This document shows positions 15,773 through 24,249 of a stretch of DNA of 33,676 nucleotides, piece after piece. Origin of the DNA: Clostridiales bacterium. Its GTDB lineage: Bacteria > Bacillota > Clostridia > Caldicoprobacterales > DTU083. Within the stretch, counting starts at the first letter, position 1. Each line of letters opens with the position of its first letter. Under the pieces are notes generated by a model. It ran no database searches. It worked only from the letters and a program-made list of their open reading frames with translations, and was not told the origin of the DNA. The stretch lies in contig DUOI01000137.1 of the NCBI GenBank assembly GCA_012838915.1, forward strand, positions 1 to 33,676. Reading direction: 5' to 3'. The position numbers and the translations under genes were made by a program.

Positions 15773-18202
15773 ATGGCATTTTTTGGCAGATTTACCGAAC
15801 GTGCACAAAAAGCGTTGATATATGCCCAGGAAGAAGCAAGAAACCTGGGTCACAATTATGTGGGCACCGAGCATTTGCTCCTGGGCCTTTTACGGGAAGG
15901 GGAAGGAGCTGCAGCCCAGGTATTGAAGAGTTTGGGAATGGACAGCAATAAAACACGGGAACAGGTAGAGAACCTGGTAGGCAAGGGCAGCTTCAATTTT
16001 ACCGAAGGTTTTGGATACACTCCCCGTACCAAAAGGGTTATGGAGCTCAGCTTTTATGAGGCAAGAAACCTGGGTCACAATTATGTGGGCACCGAGCACC
16101 TGCTCCTGTCGCTGATACGGGAGGGCGAGGGAGTAGCTGCCCGAATCCTGAAGGACTCCGGTGTAGACCTTCAACAGGTGAGGGAACAGATTATAAAGAT
16201 GCTTAAAGAAGAAGGGGTGGAAACCCACCAAAACGGCAGCAGGAAAAAGACCGATACCCCCACCCTGGATCAATATGGCAGGGATTTGACTTATATGGCT
16301 ATGGAGGGGAAACTGGACCCGGTTATCGGCAGGGAAAAGGAAATTGAACGCATCATTCAAATTCTGAGCCGGCGAACCAAAAACAACCCCGTGCTTATAG
16401 GAGAAGCCGGCGTGGGGAAAACCGCCGTTGCAGAAGGCTTGGCCCAGAAAATACAGAACGGCAATATACCGGAGATCTTAAAAAATAAGAGAATCGTTAC
16501 CCTTGATCTGGCCGGTATGGTAGCAGGTGCCAAATACAGGGGAGAGTTTGAGGAACGGCTGAAAAGCATAATGCAGGAGATACGTAAGGCCGAAAATATC
16601 ATTCTGTTTATCGATGAAATGCATACAATAATCGGAGCGGGGGCGGCGGAAGGCGCCATTGATGCCTCCAATATCCTGAAGCCAGCATTGGCACGTGGAG
16701 AAATCCAGGCCATCGGAGCCACCACCCTTGACGAGTACAGAAAGCATGTGGAAAAGGATCCTGCATTGGAGCGCAGATTTCAGCCGGTTATGGTAGGAGA
16801 ACCCACAAAAGAAGAAACACTACAGATTCTTTTTGGACTGCGGGATAAATATGAAGCCCACCACAAGGTACGTATCAGTGATGAAGCCATTAATGCAGCG
16901 GTTGAATTGTCCGACCGTTATATCACTGACAGGTATCTGCCGGACAAGGCTATTGACCTGATCGATGAAGCTGCCTCAAGGGTTCGTCTGCAATCCATTA
17001 CAGCACCTCCCGATTTAAAGGAATTGGAGGATAAGTTGGAGGATTTGATGAAGGAAAAGGAAGAGGCGGTGATGAATCAGAATTACGAGAAAGCCGCCAA
17101 GATCCGTGATGAGGAGCAAAGGATCAAGGAAGAGCTGGAGGAAAGAAAATCCAATTGGAGCAGGCATTCAACCGCCAATTCCGAAACCGTCGGAGAAGAG
17201 GAAATCGCACATATTGTTGCCAGCTGGACCGGTATACCGGTTAAGAAGCTTACCGAAGGAGAGGCGGAGCGGCTTTTGAATATGGAACAGATTCTTCACA
17301 ACCGGATTATCGGTCAGAACGAGGCAGTTAAGGCGGTTTCCAGGGCAATTCGCCGTGCTTATGCAGGCCTGAAGGATCCCAAAAGACCAATCGGCTCCTT
17401 TATCTTCCTTGGTCCCACCGGTGTGGGCAAAACTGAGTTGTGCAGGGCCTTGGCAGAAGCGCTTTTCGGTGACGAGGAGGCCATGATTCGGATTGATATG
17501 TCCGAATATATGGAACGACATACCGTTTCCAGGCTGGTTGGTTCTCCTCCGGGGTATGTGGGCTATGAAGAAGGCGGACAATTGACGGAAAAGGTCAGAA
17601 GGAAGCCCTACTCCGTTGTGTTACTGGATGAAATTGAAAAGGCTCACCCGGATGTATTCAATATACTGCTGCAGATTCTGGAGGATGGACGGTTGACGGA
17701 TTCCAAGGGAAGAACCGTTGACTTCCGAAATACCGTTGTTGTTATGACCTCCAATGTGGGTGCCCACACCATAAGAAAACAGAAGACTCTTGGGTTTACT
17801 TCATCTGATGATATGGCAGCCAGTGAATATGAAAAAATGAAAGACAATATAATGGAGGAATTAAAAAAGACCTTCCGCCCGGAATTCTTAAACAGGATTG
17901 ATGAAACTATAGTATTCCATGCCCTGGACGATGAGGATTTAAGGCAAATAGTACGTCTCATGCTGGACAGTGTGGCAAAACGGTTGGCTAAACAAAATAT
18001 TTACCTGGAGGTATCAGAATCTGCCCAGGAATATATGACCAGGGAAGGCTTTGATGTAACATATGGTGCCAGGCCTTTGCGCCGGGTTATTCAGCGCATG
18101 ATTGAAGACAATCTGTCCGAAGAGATCCTGGCCGGACGGATAAAAATCGGCGACAGGGTAAAGGTGGATTACAGGGACAATAAGCTGATATTTGAAAACT
18201 AG
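15773..18202 (+). CDS. clpC: ATP-dependent Clp protease ATPase subunit ClpC
   Basis: The 809-residue protein has two N-terminal Clp_N repeats (about 1-75 and 76-145), Walker A1 GEAGVGKT (about 211) in the first AAA domain, a middle coiled-coil/UVR region ([22 protein letters not shown], near 430) that binds McsB/MecA-type adaptors, and Walker A2 GPTGVGKT (about 547) in the second AAA domain. It unfolds proteins, including those bearing phosphoarginine, for ClpP. AGGAGG at 15761-15766 fits ATG 15773 ([12 protein letters not shown]) better than ATG 15767. Two Clp_N copies carry an identical 38-bp DNA stretch, listed separately. Confidence 0.97.
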   Translation: MAFFGRFTERAQKALIYAQEEARNLGHNYVGTEHLLLGLLREGEGAAAQVLKSLGMDSNKTREQVENLVGKGSFNFTEGFGYTPRTKRVMELSFYEARNLGHNYVGTEHLLLSLIREGEGVAARILKDSGVDLQQVREQIIKMLKEEGVETHQNGSRKKTDTPTLDQYGRDLTYMAMEGKLDPVIGREKEIERIIQILSRRTKNNPVLIGEAGVGKTAVAEGLAQKIQNGNIPEILKNKRIVTLDLAGMVAGAKYRGEFEERLKSIMQEIRKAENIILFIDEMHTIIGAGAAEGAIDASNILKPALARGEIQAIGATTLDEYRKHVEKDPALERRFQPVMVGEPTKEETLQILFGLRDKYEAHHKVRISDEAINAAVELSDRYITDRYLPDKAIDLIDEAASRVRLQSITAPPDLKELEDKLEDLMKEKEEAVMNQNYEKAAKIRDEEQRIKEELEERKSNWSRHSTANSETVGEEEIAHIVASWTGIPVKKLTEGEAERLLNMEQILHNRIIGQNEAVKAVSRAIRRAYAGLKDPKRPIGSFIFLGPTGVGKTELCRALAEALFGDEEAMIRIDMSEYMERHTVSRLVGSPPGYVGYEEGGQLTEKVRRKPYSVVLLDEIEKAHPDVFNILLQILEDGRLTDSKGRTVDFRNTVVVMTSNVGAHTIRKQKTLGFTSSDDMAASEYEKMKDNIMEELKKTFRPEFLNRIDETIVFHALDDEDLRQIVRLMLDSVAKRLAKQNIYLEVSESAQEYMTREGFDVTYGARPLRRVIQRMIEDNLSEEILAGRIKIGDRVKVDYRDNKLIFEN
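15836..16098 (+). repeat. 38-bp direct repeat inside clpC
   Basis: Bases 15836-15873 and 16061-16098 are identical over 38 bp and lie 225 bp (75 codons) apart. Both encode [13 protein letters not shown] at the same place in the two Clp_N repeats. Identity extends to synonymous codon positions. Confidence 0.85.
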
Positions 18203-18226
18203 CTTTGCCGAACAAAGGAGAATGAG

Positions 18227-19612
18227 ATGGCAAAAAAGAAAAATACTGCCTGGGTATGCCAATCCTGTGGAGCCAGGGCATATAAGTGGACGGGTTATTG
18301 TACCGGCTGCGGTGAATGGAACACCATTGTGGAGGAGGTAATCCCCAGTGCAGGGCCGGCCAGGGGAATCGGAACCGCAGGAGGCTTTTCTGCAAAGCCC
18401 ACAGCGGTTGGGAAAGTCAGCTTTACTGAGACACCCAGGTTTTCCAGCGGTTCCATTGAGCTGGACAGGGTGCTGGGAGGAGGAATCGTACCCGGATCCT
18501 TTTCTCTGGTAGGGGGAGACCCGGGTATAGGAAAAAGCACCTTGCTGACTCAGTTGGCCGGCAGGGTAGCGGAGAGCAGGGGCCCGGTGCTTTATGTCAG
18601 CGCCGAGGAAAGCCCTCAGCAGGTCAGAATACGGGCAGAACGCCTGAAAGCTATGGCAGAAGGTTTTCTGGTGGTTTCCGAAGCAGACATGCAGTGCATC
18701 GAGGAATATAACAGGGATATTAAGCCGGAAGTATTGATTATCGACTCCATACAAACGGTTTACAAACCGGATATTCCCTCCGCCCCCGGCAGTGTGGTGC
18801 AGGTTCGGGAATGCGCTGCTCAACTTTTAAGAGTGGCAAAAAATACCGGTACTGCTGTATTTATAACAGGCCATGTTACCAAGGACGGAGCTATTGCAGG
18901 TCCCCGGGTACTGGAGCACATGGTGGATACAGTATTGTATTTTGAGGGCGAAAGGCATACCCAGTATCGAATTCTGCAAGCCGTTAAAAACCGGTTTGGG
19001 GCTTTGGAAATCGGCGTGTATGAAATGGATGACGGGGGCTTACATGATATTCCCAATGCTTCTGAATTGTTTCTGGCAGAAAGGCCGGTGGGAGCCAGCG
19101 GAAGTGTAGTTGTGCCCACCATGGAGGGTACACGGCCTGTTTTGCTGGAGGTACAGGCCCTGGTGGGCTCCACCGCTTATCAAAATGCCCGTCGGACTGC
19201 CAATGGCATAGACGTAAACCGTCTTCAGCTTCTGATTGCCGTCCTGGAAAAGAGAGTGGGATTACCCATGGGAGGCAGTGATGCCTTCGTTAAAGCGACA
19301 GGCGGCGTAAAAATAGATGAGCCGGCTGTAGATCTGGGGTTAGCCATAGCCCTTGCTTCCAGCTACTGCGACTGCCCGGTAGACCCCTATACCGTTGTTA
19401 TAGGGGAGGTAGGTTTGGCGGGGGAAGTGCGGGGCGTATCGCAAATCGAGCATCGCATAAAGGAATCTCAGAAAATGGGATTTCGCAAGGCCATTGTCCC
19501 GGCTAATTCCGGCCGGATAAAGACAGAGCAAGGCTTTGAGTTGGTTGGCGTTCGCACTCTCGTAGAAGCATTGCAGGCTGTCGGTATAGGAAGATACAAA
19601 AAACAGCGCTGA
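18227..19612 (+). CDS. radA: DNA repair protein RadA
   Basis: The 461-residue protein has an N-terminal zinc finger (CQSC near 10, CTGC near 25), a RecA-like core with Walker A GGDPGIGKST (about 96), the RadA-specific KNRFG motif (about 256), and a C-terminal Lon-protease-like domain (from about 320, with VGLAGEVRGVSQIEHRI). RadA helps branch migration in recombination repair. AAAGGAG precedes ATG 18227, 24 bases after clpC, so it may read through from the ctsR operon. In B. subtilis disA follows; here it does not. Confidence 0.96.
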   Translation: MAKKKNTAWVCQSCGARAYKWTGYCTGCGEWNTIVEEVIPSAGPARGIGTAGGFSAKPTAVGKVSFTETPRFSSGSIELDRVLGGGIVPGSFSLVGGDPGIGKSTLLTQLAGRVAESRGPVLYVSAEESPQQVRIRAERLKAMAEGFLVVSEADMQCIEEYNRDIKPEVLIIDSIQTVYKPDIPSAPGSVVQVRECAAQLLRVAKNTGTAVFITGHVTKDGAIAGPRVLEHMVDTVLYFEGERHTQYRILQAVKNRFGALEIGVYEMDDGGLHDIPNASELFLAERPVGASGSVVVPTMEGTRPVLLEVQALVGSTAYQNARRTANGIDVNRLQLLIAVLEKRVGLPMGGSDAFVKATGGVKIDEPAVDLGLAIALASSYCDCPVDPYTVVIGEVGLAGEVRGVSQIEHRIKESQKMGFRKAIVPANSGRIKTEQGFELVGVRTLVEALQAVGIGRYKKQR

Positions 19613-19631
19613 AGCATGTCAACGCTGTTTT
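19599..19631. terminator. Bidirectional terminator between radA and the reverse-strand gene
   Basis: AAACAGCG (19601-19608) pairs with CGCTGTTT (19623-19630). On the forward strand TTTT follows; on the reverse strand a run of six T follows, so it is stronger for the reverse gene. The left arm overlaps the last codons of radA. Confidence 0.72.
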
Positions 19632-19657
19632 ATATGAATTGTACCAGGTTTTCATGT

Positions 19658-20053
19658 TTAACGGAGCTGATATTTTCCCAGGGTGGACATTTTCTTTTCT
19701 TCCTGGAGGATGATATCATACAGGCTGAGATTCAGGGTGTTGGCCAAACTAGCCAGGTAGAACAATTGATTGCCCATTTCATCTTCAATGATGGATCTGC
19801 AATGGGTGCACAGACTGCCGGAAACATGGGAATCCATATATTCCGCCAGGTTTTCCAAAGATACATCTTCCGGGATTACCTGCTTTTTGGCATGGATTTC
19901 GATACAGCCGCAGCTGGTTACAGCCTTGACTACCGACCGGTTGACCTTGGAGGCAGCGTCCTGATATTTGGTTATAATATCCAAAATGCTGCGGTTTCGA
20001 ATCAACTGCTCCTGTACCTTGTCTTGATAGCTTTGAAATATCATATCCTTCAT
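19658..20053 (-). CDS. Uncharacterised Cys-containing protein with a MazG-like C-terminal helix
   Basis: This is the only reverse-strand gene in the window. The 131-residue protein (from ATG 20053; GTG 20065 would add four residues) is mostly helical. It has SCGC (Cys48, Cys50) and LCTHC (Cys82, Cys85), which could bind a metal together. EDEMGNQLFYLASLANTLNLSLYDI (90-114) resembles the ELGDxLfYLaaLAN helix of MazG-type pyrophosphatases, with Asn95 where the metal-binding Asp is usual. I believe similar short proteins occur next to carD or radA in other Clostridia, sometimes labelled DUF1573, but am not sure of that label. It has its own strong promoter, divergent from carD, and a terminator. 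Function unknown. Confidence 0.72.
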   Translation of the reverse strand: MKDMIFQSYQDKVQEQLIRNRSILDIITKYQDAASKVNRSVVKAVTSCGCIEIHAKKQVIPEDVSLENLAEYMDSHVSGSLCTHCRSIIEDEMGNQLFYLASLANTLNLSLYDIILQEEKKMSTLGKYQLR

Positions 20054-20091
20054 ATAACAATGCACACCCCTATAACCTGTTGATTAATTTT

Positions 20092-20120
20092 ATTATGATG
20101 GAATTTATTTCGTTTGTCAA
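20092..20120 (-). promoter_or_regulatory. Sigma-A promoter of the reverse-strand gene
   Basis: On the reverse strand: TTGACA (20120-20115), 17 bases, CATAAT (20097-20092). It points toward the gene starting at 20053, with about 30 nt of leader. Confidence 0.75.
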
Positions 20121-20204
20121 GGAAGGGCTGGATGTATTTGTTGAAAGCGTCTGAATTTTGGGATAAGGGCAGGGGAATATTTTTTAAAATCTTCAGATTT
20201 ACCA

Positions 20205-20234
20205 TTGACAATCATGTTTGTATTGTGTTAAAAT
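20205..20234 (+). promoter_or_regulatory. Upstream promoter of carD (P1)
   Basis: TTGACA (20205-20210), 18 bases, TAAAAT (20229-20234). Confidence 0.5.
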
Positions 20235-20242
20235 ATCGGTTT

Positions 20243-20271
20243 TTGACTTAAATGCGTTTTCGTGGTATAAT
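20243..20271 (+). promoter_or_regulatory. Main sigma-A promoter of carD (P2)
   Basis: TTGACT (20243-20248), 17 bases, TATAAT (20266-20271). The transcript would start near 20278, which rules out a carD start at 20252 and supports the one at 20300/20303. Confidence 0.8.
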
Positions 20272-20302
20272 AGGAATGATTCGATTGAAAGGAGGCATCA
20301 TG

Positions 20303-20809
20303 ATGTTCGAGATAGGTGACAAGGTGGTCTATCCAATGCACGGTGCCGGTATCATAGAAGGGATTGAGACAAAAGAGATTTTAGGTAAAAAACAACAGTA
20401 TTATATTCTCAATTTTCCTATGGGTGGAATGAAAGTAATGATTCCAACCAAAAATGTAGATGAAATTGGTGTCAGAGAAATCATTCCTAGCACCGATATC
20501 AGCAAAGTGGTTCAGGTTTTAAGTAATCCCGGGGGCTACCTACCCGATAATTGGAATAAAAGGTACCGAGCCAACCTGGATAAAATAAAAACTGGCGATA
20601 TCTTCGAGGTGGCAGATGTTGTACGGGATCTTATGATCCGCGATAGAGAAAAGGGCTTATCCTCAGCAGAGAAGAAGATGCTGAACAATGCAAGGCAGAT
20701 TCTAATCAGTGAAATGTGTATGTCCACTTCATATGATGAAGAAGAAATAGCTACCATGATAGACAAAATCACCTTGAGGGAAAAAGCAAAGGAAACAGCG
20801 TCAGAATGA
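20303..20809 (+). CDS. carD: CarD/CdnL family transcriptional regulator
   Basis: The 168-residue protein has an N-terminal RNA-polymerase-interacting Tudor-like domain (MFEIGDKVVYPMHGAGIIEGIE, IPTKNVDEIGVREI) and a helical DNA-binding C-terminal part (DIFEVADVVRDLMIRDREKGLSSAEKKMLNNARQILISEM). CarD proteins bind the beta subunit and stabilise open promoter complexes, often at rRNA and stress genes. AAAGGAGG at 20288-20295 is seven bases before ATG 20303; ATG 20300 is an alternative. Two tandem promoters precede it. It stands in the place where disA is found in B. subtilis. Confidence 0.93.
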   Translation: MFEIGDKVVYPMHGAGIIEGIETKEILGKKQQYYILNFPMGGMKVMIPTKNVDEIGVREIIPSTDISKVVQVLSNPGGYLPDNWNKRYRANLDKIKTGDIFEVADVVRDLMIRDREKGLSSAEKKMLNNARQILISEMCMSTSYDEEEIATMIDKITLREKAKETASE

Positions 20810-20820
20810 CGCTGTTTTAT
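20793..20820 (+). terminator. Terminator overlapping the end of carD
   Basis: AAACAGCGTCA (20793-20803), loop GAA, TGACGCTGTTT (20807-20817), then TATTT. The TGA stop codon of carD is part of the right arm. Confidence 0.85.
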
Positions 20821-20851
20821 TTCCAATCCCTATTTATTCATTATAAATTTC

Positions 20852-20860
20852 TGGTATAAT
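20852..20860 (+). promoter_or_regulatory. Extended -10 promoter for yacL
   Basis: TGGTATAAT at 20852-20860, with no good -35 box at the right distance. It is about 30 bases before the yacL start. Confidence 0.5.
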
Positions 20861-20889
20861 GATAATAATAGTGAACAGGAGGTGATGTG

Positions 20890-21987
20890 ATGCGGAGAGT
20901 ATTGCGTTTTCTGCTTACTCTGGCAGGTATTGCCCTGGGAATCGGTATTGCCCTTGCTATTCAGCAGGTGCTGGACCATTTTAATATAATATTGCTCCCT
21001 ATATATCAGGAAATCATACTTACTATCATTTGCGGAATTGCCTTTGGAATTATACTGTTTCTGTTATCACCCAGTATTATAAAATATTTTCTTGCTTTTT
21101 TGAATTGGGCTGAAAACAAATTGAGTGAGGTACCCATGCCGGATATCGTGTCCGGTTCCGTGGGATTGATTGTCGGTCTGGTAATTGCATTTTTGATATC
21201 CGAACCTATCAGCCGGATGAAATTGCCCTGGGTATCAATTGTTTTAACTATTGCTATATACTTTATGTTTGCTTATCTTGGTATTAGAATTGCCGTCAAA
21301 AGGCGGGGAGAGCTGGGCCATTTTCTTTCCTTCAGACGGAGCAGGGAAAGAGGCAACAAGGAACAGGAACGGGAATCGGCTGCTAAAATCTTGGACACCA
21401 GCGTTATCATTGACGGACGCATTTTTGACATTTGCAAAACCGGTTTTATAGAAGGGCCTTTGATTATACCTTCATTTGTGTTGAACGAACTTCGGCACAT
21501 AGCCGATTCATCAGATGCATTAAAACGCAATAGAGGCCGAAGGGGTTTGGATGTGTTGAATCAAATTCAAAAAGAATTAGATATAGAAGTAAGAATCCAT
21601 GATGAAGATTTCAGCGACATTGACGAGGTAGATGTCAAGCTTTTGAAGCTGGGCCAGCAATTTCAGGCCAAGGTCATAACAAATGATTACAACCTCAATA
21701 AAGTGGCTGAATTTCAAGGGGTTGAGGTATTAAACATCAACGAACTGGCCAACGCTGTAAAGCCGGTGGTTTTACCCGGCGAGGAGATGATAGTTCAGGT
21801 CATCAAGGACGGCAAGGAAACGGGTCAGGGTATAGCCTACCTGGATGACGGCACCATGATCGTAGTGGACGGCGGCAAAAAATATGTAGGTGAGACCATT
21901 GATGTTATGGTAACCAGTGTACTGCAAACTGCAGCAGGTCGTATGATCTTTGCCAAGCCAAAATCCGTTGATAAGGTAGTTTCGTGA
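20890..21987 (+). CDS. yacL: PIN and TRAM domain membrane protein (YacL family)
   Basis: The 365-residue protein has four membrane helices in the first 135 residues. A PIN nuclease-like domain follows (ILDTSVIIDGRIFDI near 167, with Asp residues for metal; VKVITNDYNLNKVAEFQG-like VITNDYNLNKVA near 264), then a C-terminal TRAM RNA-binding domain (EMIVQVIKDGKETGQGIAYLDDGTMIVVDGG). A membrane-bound RNase is likely; the substrate is unknown. AGGAGGTGAT, a perfect match to the 16S rRNA 3' end, lies before ATG 20890, so this is preferred over GTG 20887. The order yacL-ispD-ispF matches B. subtilis. Confidence 0.94.
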   Translation: MRRVLRFLLTLAGIALGIGIALAIQQVLDHFNIILLPIYQEIILTIICGIAFGIILFLLSPSIIKYFLAFLNWAENKLSEVPMPDIVSGSVGLIVGLVIAFLISEPISRMKLPWVSIVLTIAIYFMFAYLGIRIAVKRRGELGHFLSFRRSRERGNKEQERESAAKILDTSVIIDGRIFDICKTGFIEGPLIIPSFVLNELRHIADSSDALKRNRGRRGLDVLNQIQKELDIEVRIHDEDFSDIDEVDVKLLKLGQQFQAKVITNDYNLNKVAEFQGVEVLNINELANAVKPVVLPGEEMIVQVIKDGKETGQGIAYLDDGTMIVVDGGKKYVGETIDVMVTSVLQTAAGRMIFAKPKSVDKVVS

Positions 21988-22048
21988 CGGCTTTGCCGTA
22001 AAAAATTTATTCGTTGATTCAAAAAGGTTGGGTCAAAACCCGGCCTTT
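21987..22048 (+). other. Two hairpins between yacL and ispD
   Basis: ACGGC/GCCGT (21987-21999) and AAAGGTTGGGT/ACCCGGCCTTT (22023-22033 with 22038-22048, two G-U pairs). Neither has a T-run on the forward strand, so termination is doubtful; the second ends shortly before the ispD ribosome binding site. Confidence 0.45.
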
Positions 22049-22065
22049 CGTTATCGGGGGGAAGT

Positions 22066-22761
22066 ATGAAACAACCGGTTATTGCAGTAATATTGGCTGC
22101 TGGCAAGGGCTCGAGAATGGGTGGTGAGATTCCCAAACAATATATGGACTTGGCAGGCCGCCCTGTGCTGGCTCATACCCTGGCAGCATTTGATCATGCC
22201 CCTTCTATAGATGCCCTGGTGATTGCTGCCGCTGATGCAGCATATGTCAGGGAGCGGATTCTGATCCCTTATCCGGTAAACAAGCCCGTTAGCTTTGTAC
22301 AAGGAGGCAGAGAAAGACAGGATTCGGTGTGGAATGCCATTCGTTCCTTAAAAAATTGTGAAATTGTTGTGATTCATGATGGGGTACGGCCTTTGATAAC
22401 AGTAGAGGTGATTGAACAATCAATTGCCGCTGCCCGCCTTTACGGAGCATGCGCGGTTGGTATGCCGTGTAAAGACACCGTCAAGGAGGCAGATGAAAAG
22501 GCCTTTTCCCTTCGCACGCCCGACAGAAGCAGAATGTGGACAATACAAACTCCACAGGCCTTTCAACTGGGTTTATTGAAGACAGCCCATGAAAAAGCTG
22601 TTAAAGACGGATATCTTGGAACGGATGACAGCTCCCTGGTGGAAAGGCTTGGTCACCCTGCCAAACTGATTGAGGGCGGATATGACAATATCAAAATCAC
22701 CACACAGGAAGACTTGGAATTGGCAGCCATTTATCTCAGGCACAGGGGGGGAATCATATGA
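22066..22761 (+). CDS. ispD: 2-C-methyl-D-erythritol 4-phosphate cytidylyltransferase
   Basis: The 231-residue protein has the nucleotidyltransferase start VIAVILAAGKGSRMGGEIPKQY, where Gly/Ser/Arg bind CTP, then GGRERQDSVWNAI and VVIHDGVRPL (metal Asp), and a C-terminal GGYDNIKITTQEDLELA. It makes CDP-methylerythritol in the MEP route to isoprenoids. GGGGGG precedes ATG 22066. It overlaps ispF by four bases (ATGA), so the two are translated together. Confidence 0.96.
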   Translation: MKQPVIAVILAAGKGSRMGGEIPKQYMDLAGRPVLAHTLAAFDHAPSIDALVIAAADAAYVRERILIPYPVNKPVSFVQGGRERQDSVWNAIRSLKNCEIVVIHDGVRPLITVEVIEQSIAAARLYGACAVGMPCKDTVKEADEKAFSLRTPDRSRMWTIQTPQAFQLGLLKTAHEKAVKDGYLGTDDSSLVERLGHPAKLIEGGYDNIKITTQEDLELAAIYLRHRGGII

Positions 22762-23234
22762 GGGTCGGAATCGGATATGATGTACATCAGCTGACGGAAG
22801 GACGTCCGCTGGTGATTGGCGGGGTGGAAATCCCGTGGTGCAAGGGGCTGGCCGGTCACTCTGACGCAGATGTTCTGATTCATGCCATAATAGATGCCCT
22901 GTTAGGCGCTGCCGGCCTGGGGGATATAGGCAGGCACTTTCCTGATAATGACGATGCATTTCATGATATATCCAGCCTTGTTCTTCTGCAGCAGGTCGGG
23001 GATATGCTCAATAGGGAAAGCTTCCGGATTGTCAATATCGATGCGGTCATTATGGCTCAGAATCCCAGGATGCTTCCCTACATACCTGAAATGATAAATC
23101 ATATTTCCGCTGTGTTATGCATAGATAAATTGTGTATTAATATAAAGGCGACTACAACGGAAAAATTGGGTTTTGTGGGCAGGGAAGAGGGAATTGCAGC
23201 TCAGGCTGTTACATTAATAGAAAACATACCATAA
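22758..23234 (+). CDS. ispF: 2-C-methyl-D-erythritol 2,4-cyclodiphosphate synthase
   Basis: The 158-residue protein has MRVGIGYDVHQL (Asp8 and His10 bind zinc), GHSDADVLIHAIIDALLGAAGLGDIGRHFPD (His42 region), and ATTTEKLGFVGREEGIAAQAV at the C-terminus. It forms the cyclodiphosphate two steps after IspD in the MEP route, as a trimer. In B. subtilis gltX follows; here a DUF1002 gene follows instead. Confidence 0.97.
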   Translation: MRVGIGYDVHQLTEGRPLVIGGVEIPWCKGLAGHSDADVLIHAIIDALLGAAGLGDIGRHFPDNDDAFHDISSLVLLQQVGDMLNRESFRIVNIDAVIMAQNPRMLPYIPEMINHISAVLCIDKLCINIKATTTEKLGFVGREEGIAAQAVTLIENIP

Positions 23235-23272
23235 GCGGGGTTTAATACAAGTAAATACAGGGAGGGCGAAAA

Positions 23273-24157
23273 GTGAATAATAAACTGAAAAAAACATTGG
23301 TTGTCCTTTTGCTGGCTGTTTTTTGCATAGCCGGTTTTTCGACTTTTGCCCGGGCTGAGGAAGATAATATAGTAGTCAGCCTTGGCGCCAATCTCAGCGA
23401 TCAGCAAAGAAAAGAGATACTGGCTTTGTTTGGCGTGGAGGAAGGTGAAGTAAAGATACTGGAAGTAACCAATCAGGAGGAGCGCAACTACCTGGAAGGG
23501 CTGGTATCTGATGAGAAAATTGGTAAGAGGGCTATTTCCTCCGCCTATGTGGAAATATTGGAGGAAGGGGAAGGCATCTCGGTAGAAACCCGTAATATTA
23601 ATTGGGTTACCAAGGAAATGTATGCCAATGCATTGGTAACTGCCGGCGTTGAAAATGCCAGGGTAATAGCAGCGGCTCCTTTTGCAGTATCCGGTACCGC
23701 AGCATTGACCGGCATCATGAAAGCCTTTGAGGAAGCTACGGGAGAAGAATTGACAGAGGAAGCCAAGCAGGCAGCCAATGAAGAAATGGTTACTACCGGG
23801 GAACTGGGAGAGGATATCGGCCAGGATGAGGCTGCATCCCTGGTTCAGAAAATCAAGGAGAGGATTATCAGTGAAAAGATTACCGACCCGGAGCAGATTC
23901 GAAAAATTATAATTGAAATTGCAGCTGATCTGAACATTAACATTACACAGGAGCATATTGATAGGCTGGCTGATTTAATGGAGCGCATCAGCAAGCTGGA
24001 TCTGAGCGTGGATAAGGTGTCACAGCAACTGGAGAATATCAACAAGGGACTGGAAAAGGTGAAGGAAACCATAGATAAGAACAAGGGATTCTTTCAACAG
24101 GTGCTGGACGCCATAAAACGATTTTTCGCGTGGTTGGCGGATGTACTCAGAGGCTGA
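23273..24157 (+). CDS. DUF1002 domain exported protein (YpuA-like)
   Basis: The 294-residue protein starts at GTG 23273 with GGGAGGG just before it. It has a signal peptide (KKTLVVLLLAVFCIAGFSTFARA, cut probably after ARA near residue 28), then the DUF1002 pattern: VVSLGANLSDQQRKEILALFGV, EERNYLEGLVSDEKIGKRAISSAYVEIL, and NALVTAGVENARVIAAAPFAVSGTAALTG. The last third is helical with a coiled coil (LERISKLDLSVDKVSQQLENINKGLEKVKETIDKNK) and a C-terminal hydrophobic/amphipathic patch (FFQQVLDAIKRFFAWLADVL). It should act outside the membrane; the family has no known biochemical role. No clear terminator follows. Confidence 0.88.
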   Translation: MNNKLKKTLVVLLLAVFCIAGFSTFARAEEDNIVVSLGANLSDQQRKEILALFGVEEGEVKILEVTNQEERNYLEGLVSDEKIGKRAISSAYVEILEEGEGISVETRNINWVTKEMYANALVTAGVENARVIAAAPFAVSGTAALTGIMKAFEEATGEELTEEAKQAANEEMVTTGELGEDIGQDEAASLVQKIKERIISEKITDPEQIRKIIIEIAADLNINITQEHIDRLADLMERISKLDLSVDKVSQQLENINKGLEKVKETIDKNKGFFQQVLDAIKRFFAWLADVLRG

Positions 24158-24186
24158 AAACAGGTTTTATGTGAGCCGATTTTCCG

Positions 24187-24215
24187 TTGACACTGATTAT
24201 TTGATATATTATAAT
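24187..24215 (+). promoter_or_regulatory. Sigma-A promoter of the cysE-cysS T-box transcript
   Basis: TTGACA (24187-24192), 17 bases, TATAAT (24210-24215): both boxes are perfect. It lies about 35 bases before the T-box stem I. Confidence 0.88.
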
Positions 24216-24249
24216 GACTCTTAAATACAATTACATGTAAAAATGCAAT

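Noticed and set aside
18014-18823. Reverse open frame of 269 codons
   Set aside because: Antisense to the end of clpC and the start of radA, both clear genes; no promoter or ribosome binding site.
19616-20083. Forward open frame of 155 codons opposite the reverse-strand gene
   Set aside because: The reverse frame has a consensus promoter, a terminator in its direction and conserved-looking Cys and helix motifs; the forward frame begins inside the radA terminator and has no promoter.
20113-20121. TTTGTCAAG as a Spo0A box on the reverse-strand gene promoter
   Set aside because: It arises simply from the complement of the -35 TTGACA followed by AA; the promoter has normal 17-bp spacing and no further boxes.
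23201-23956. Reverse open frame of 251 codons
   Set aside because: Antisense to the DUF1002 gene, which has a signal peptide, good ribosome binding site and family motifs.
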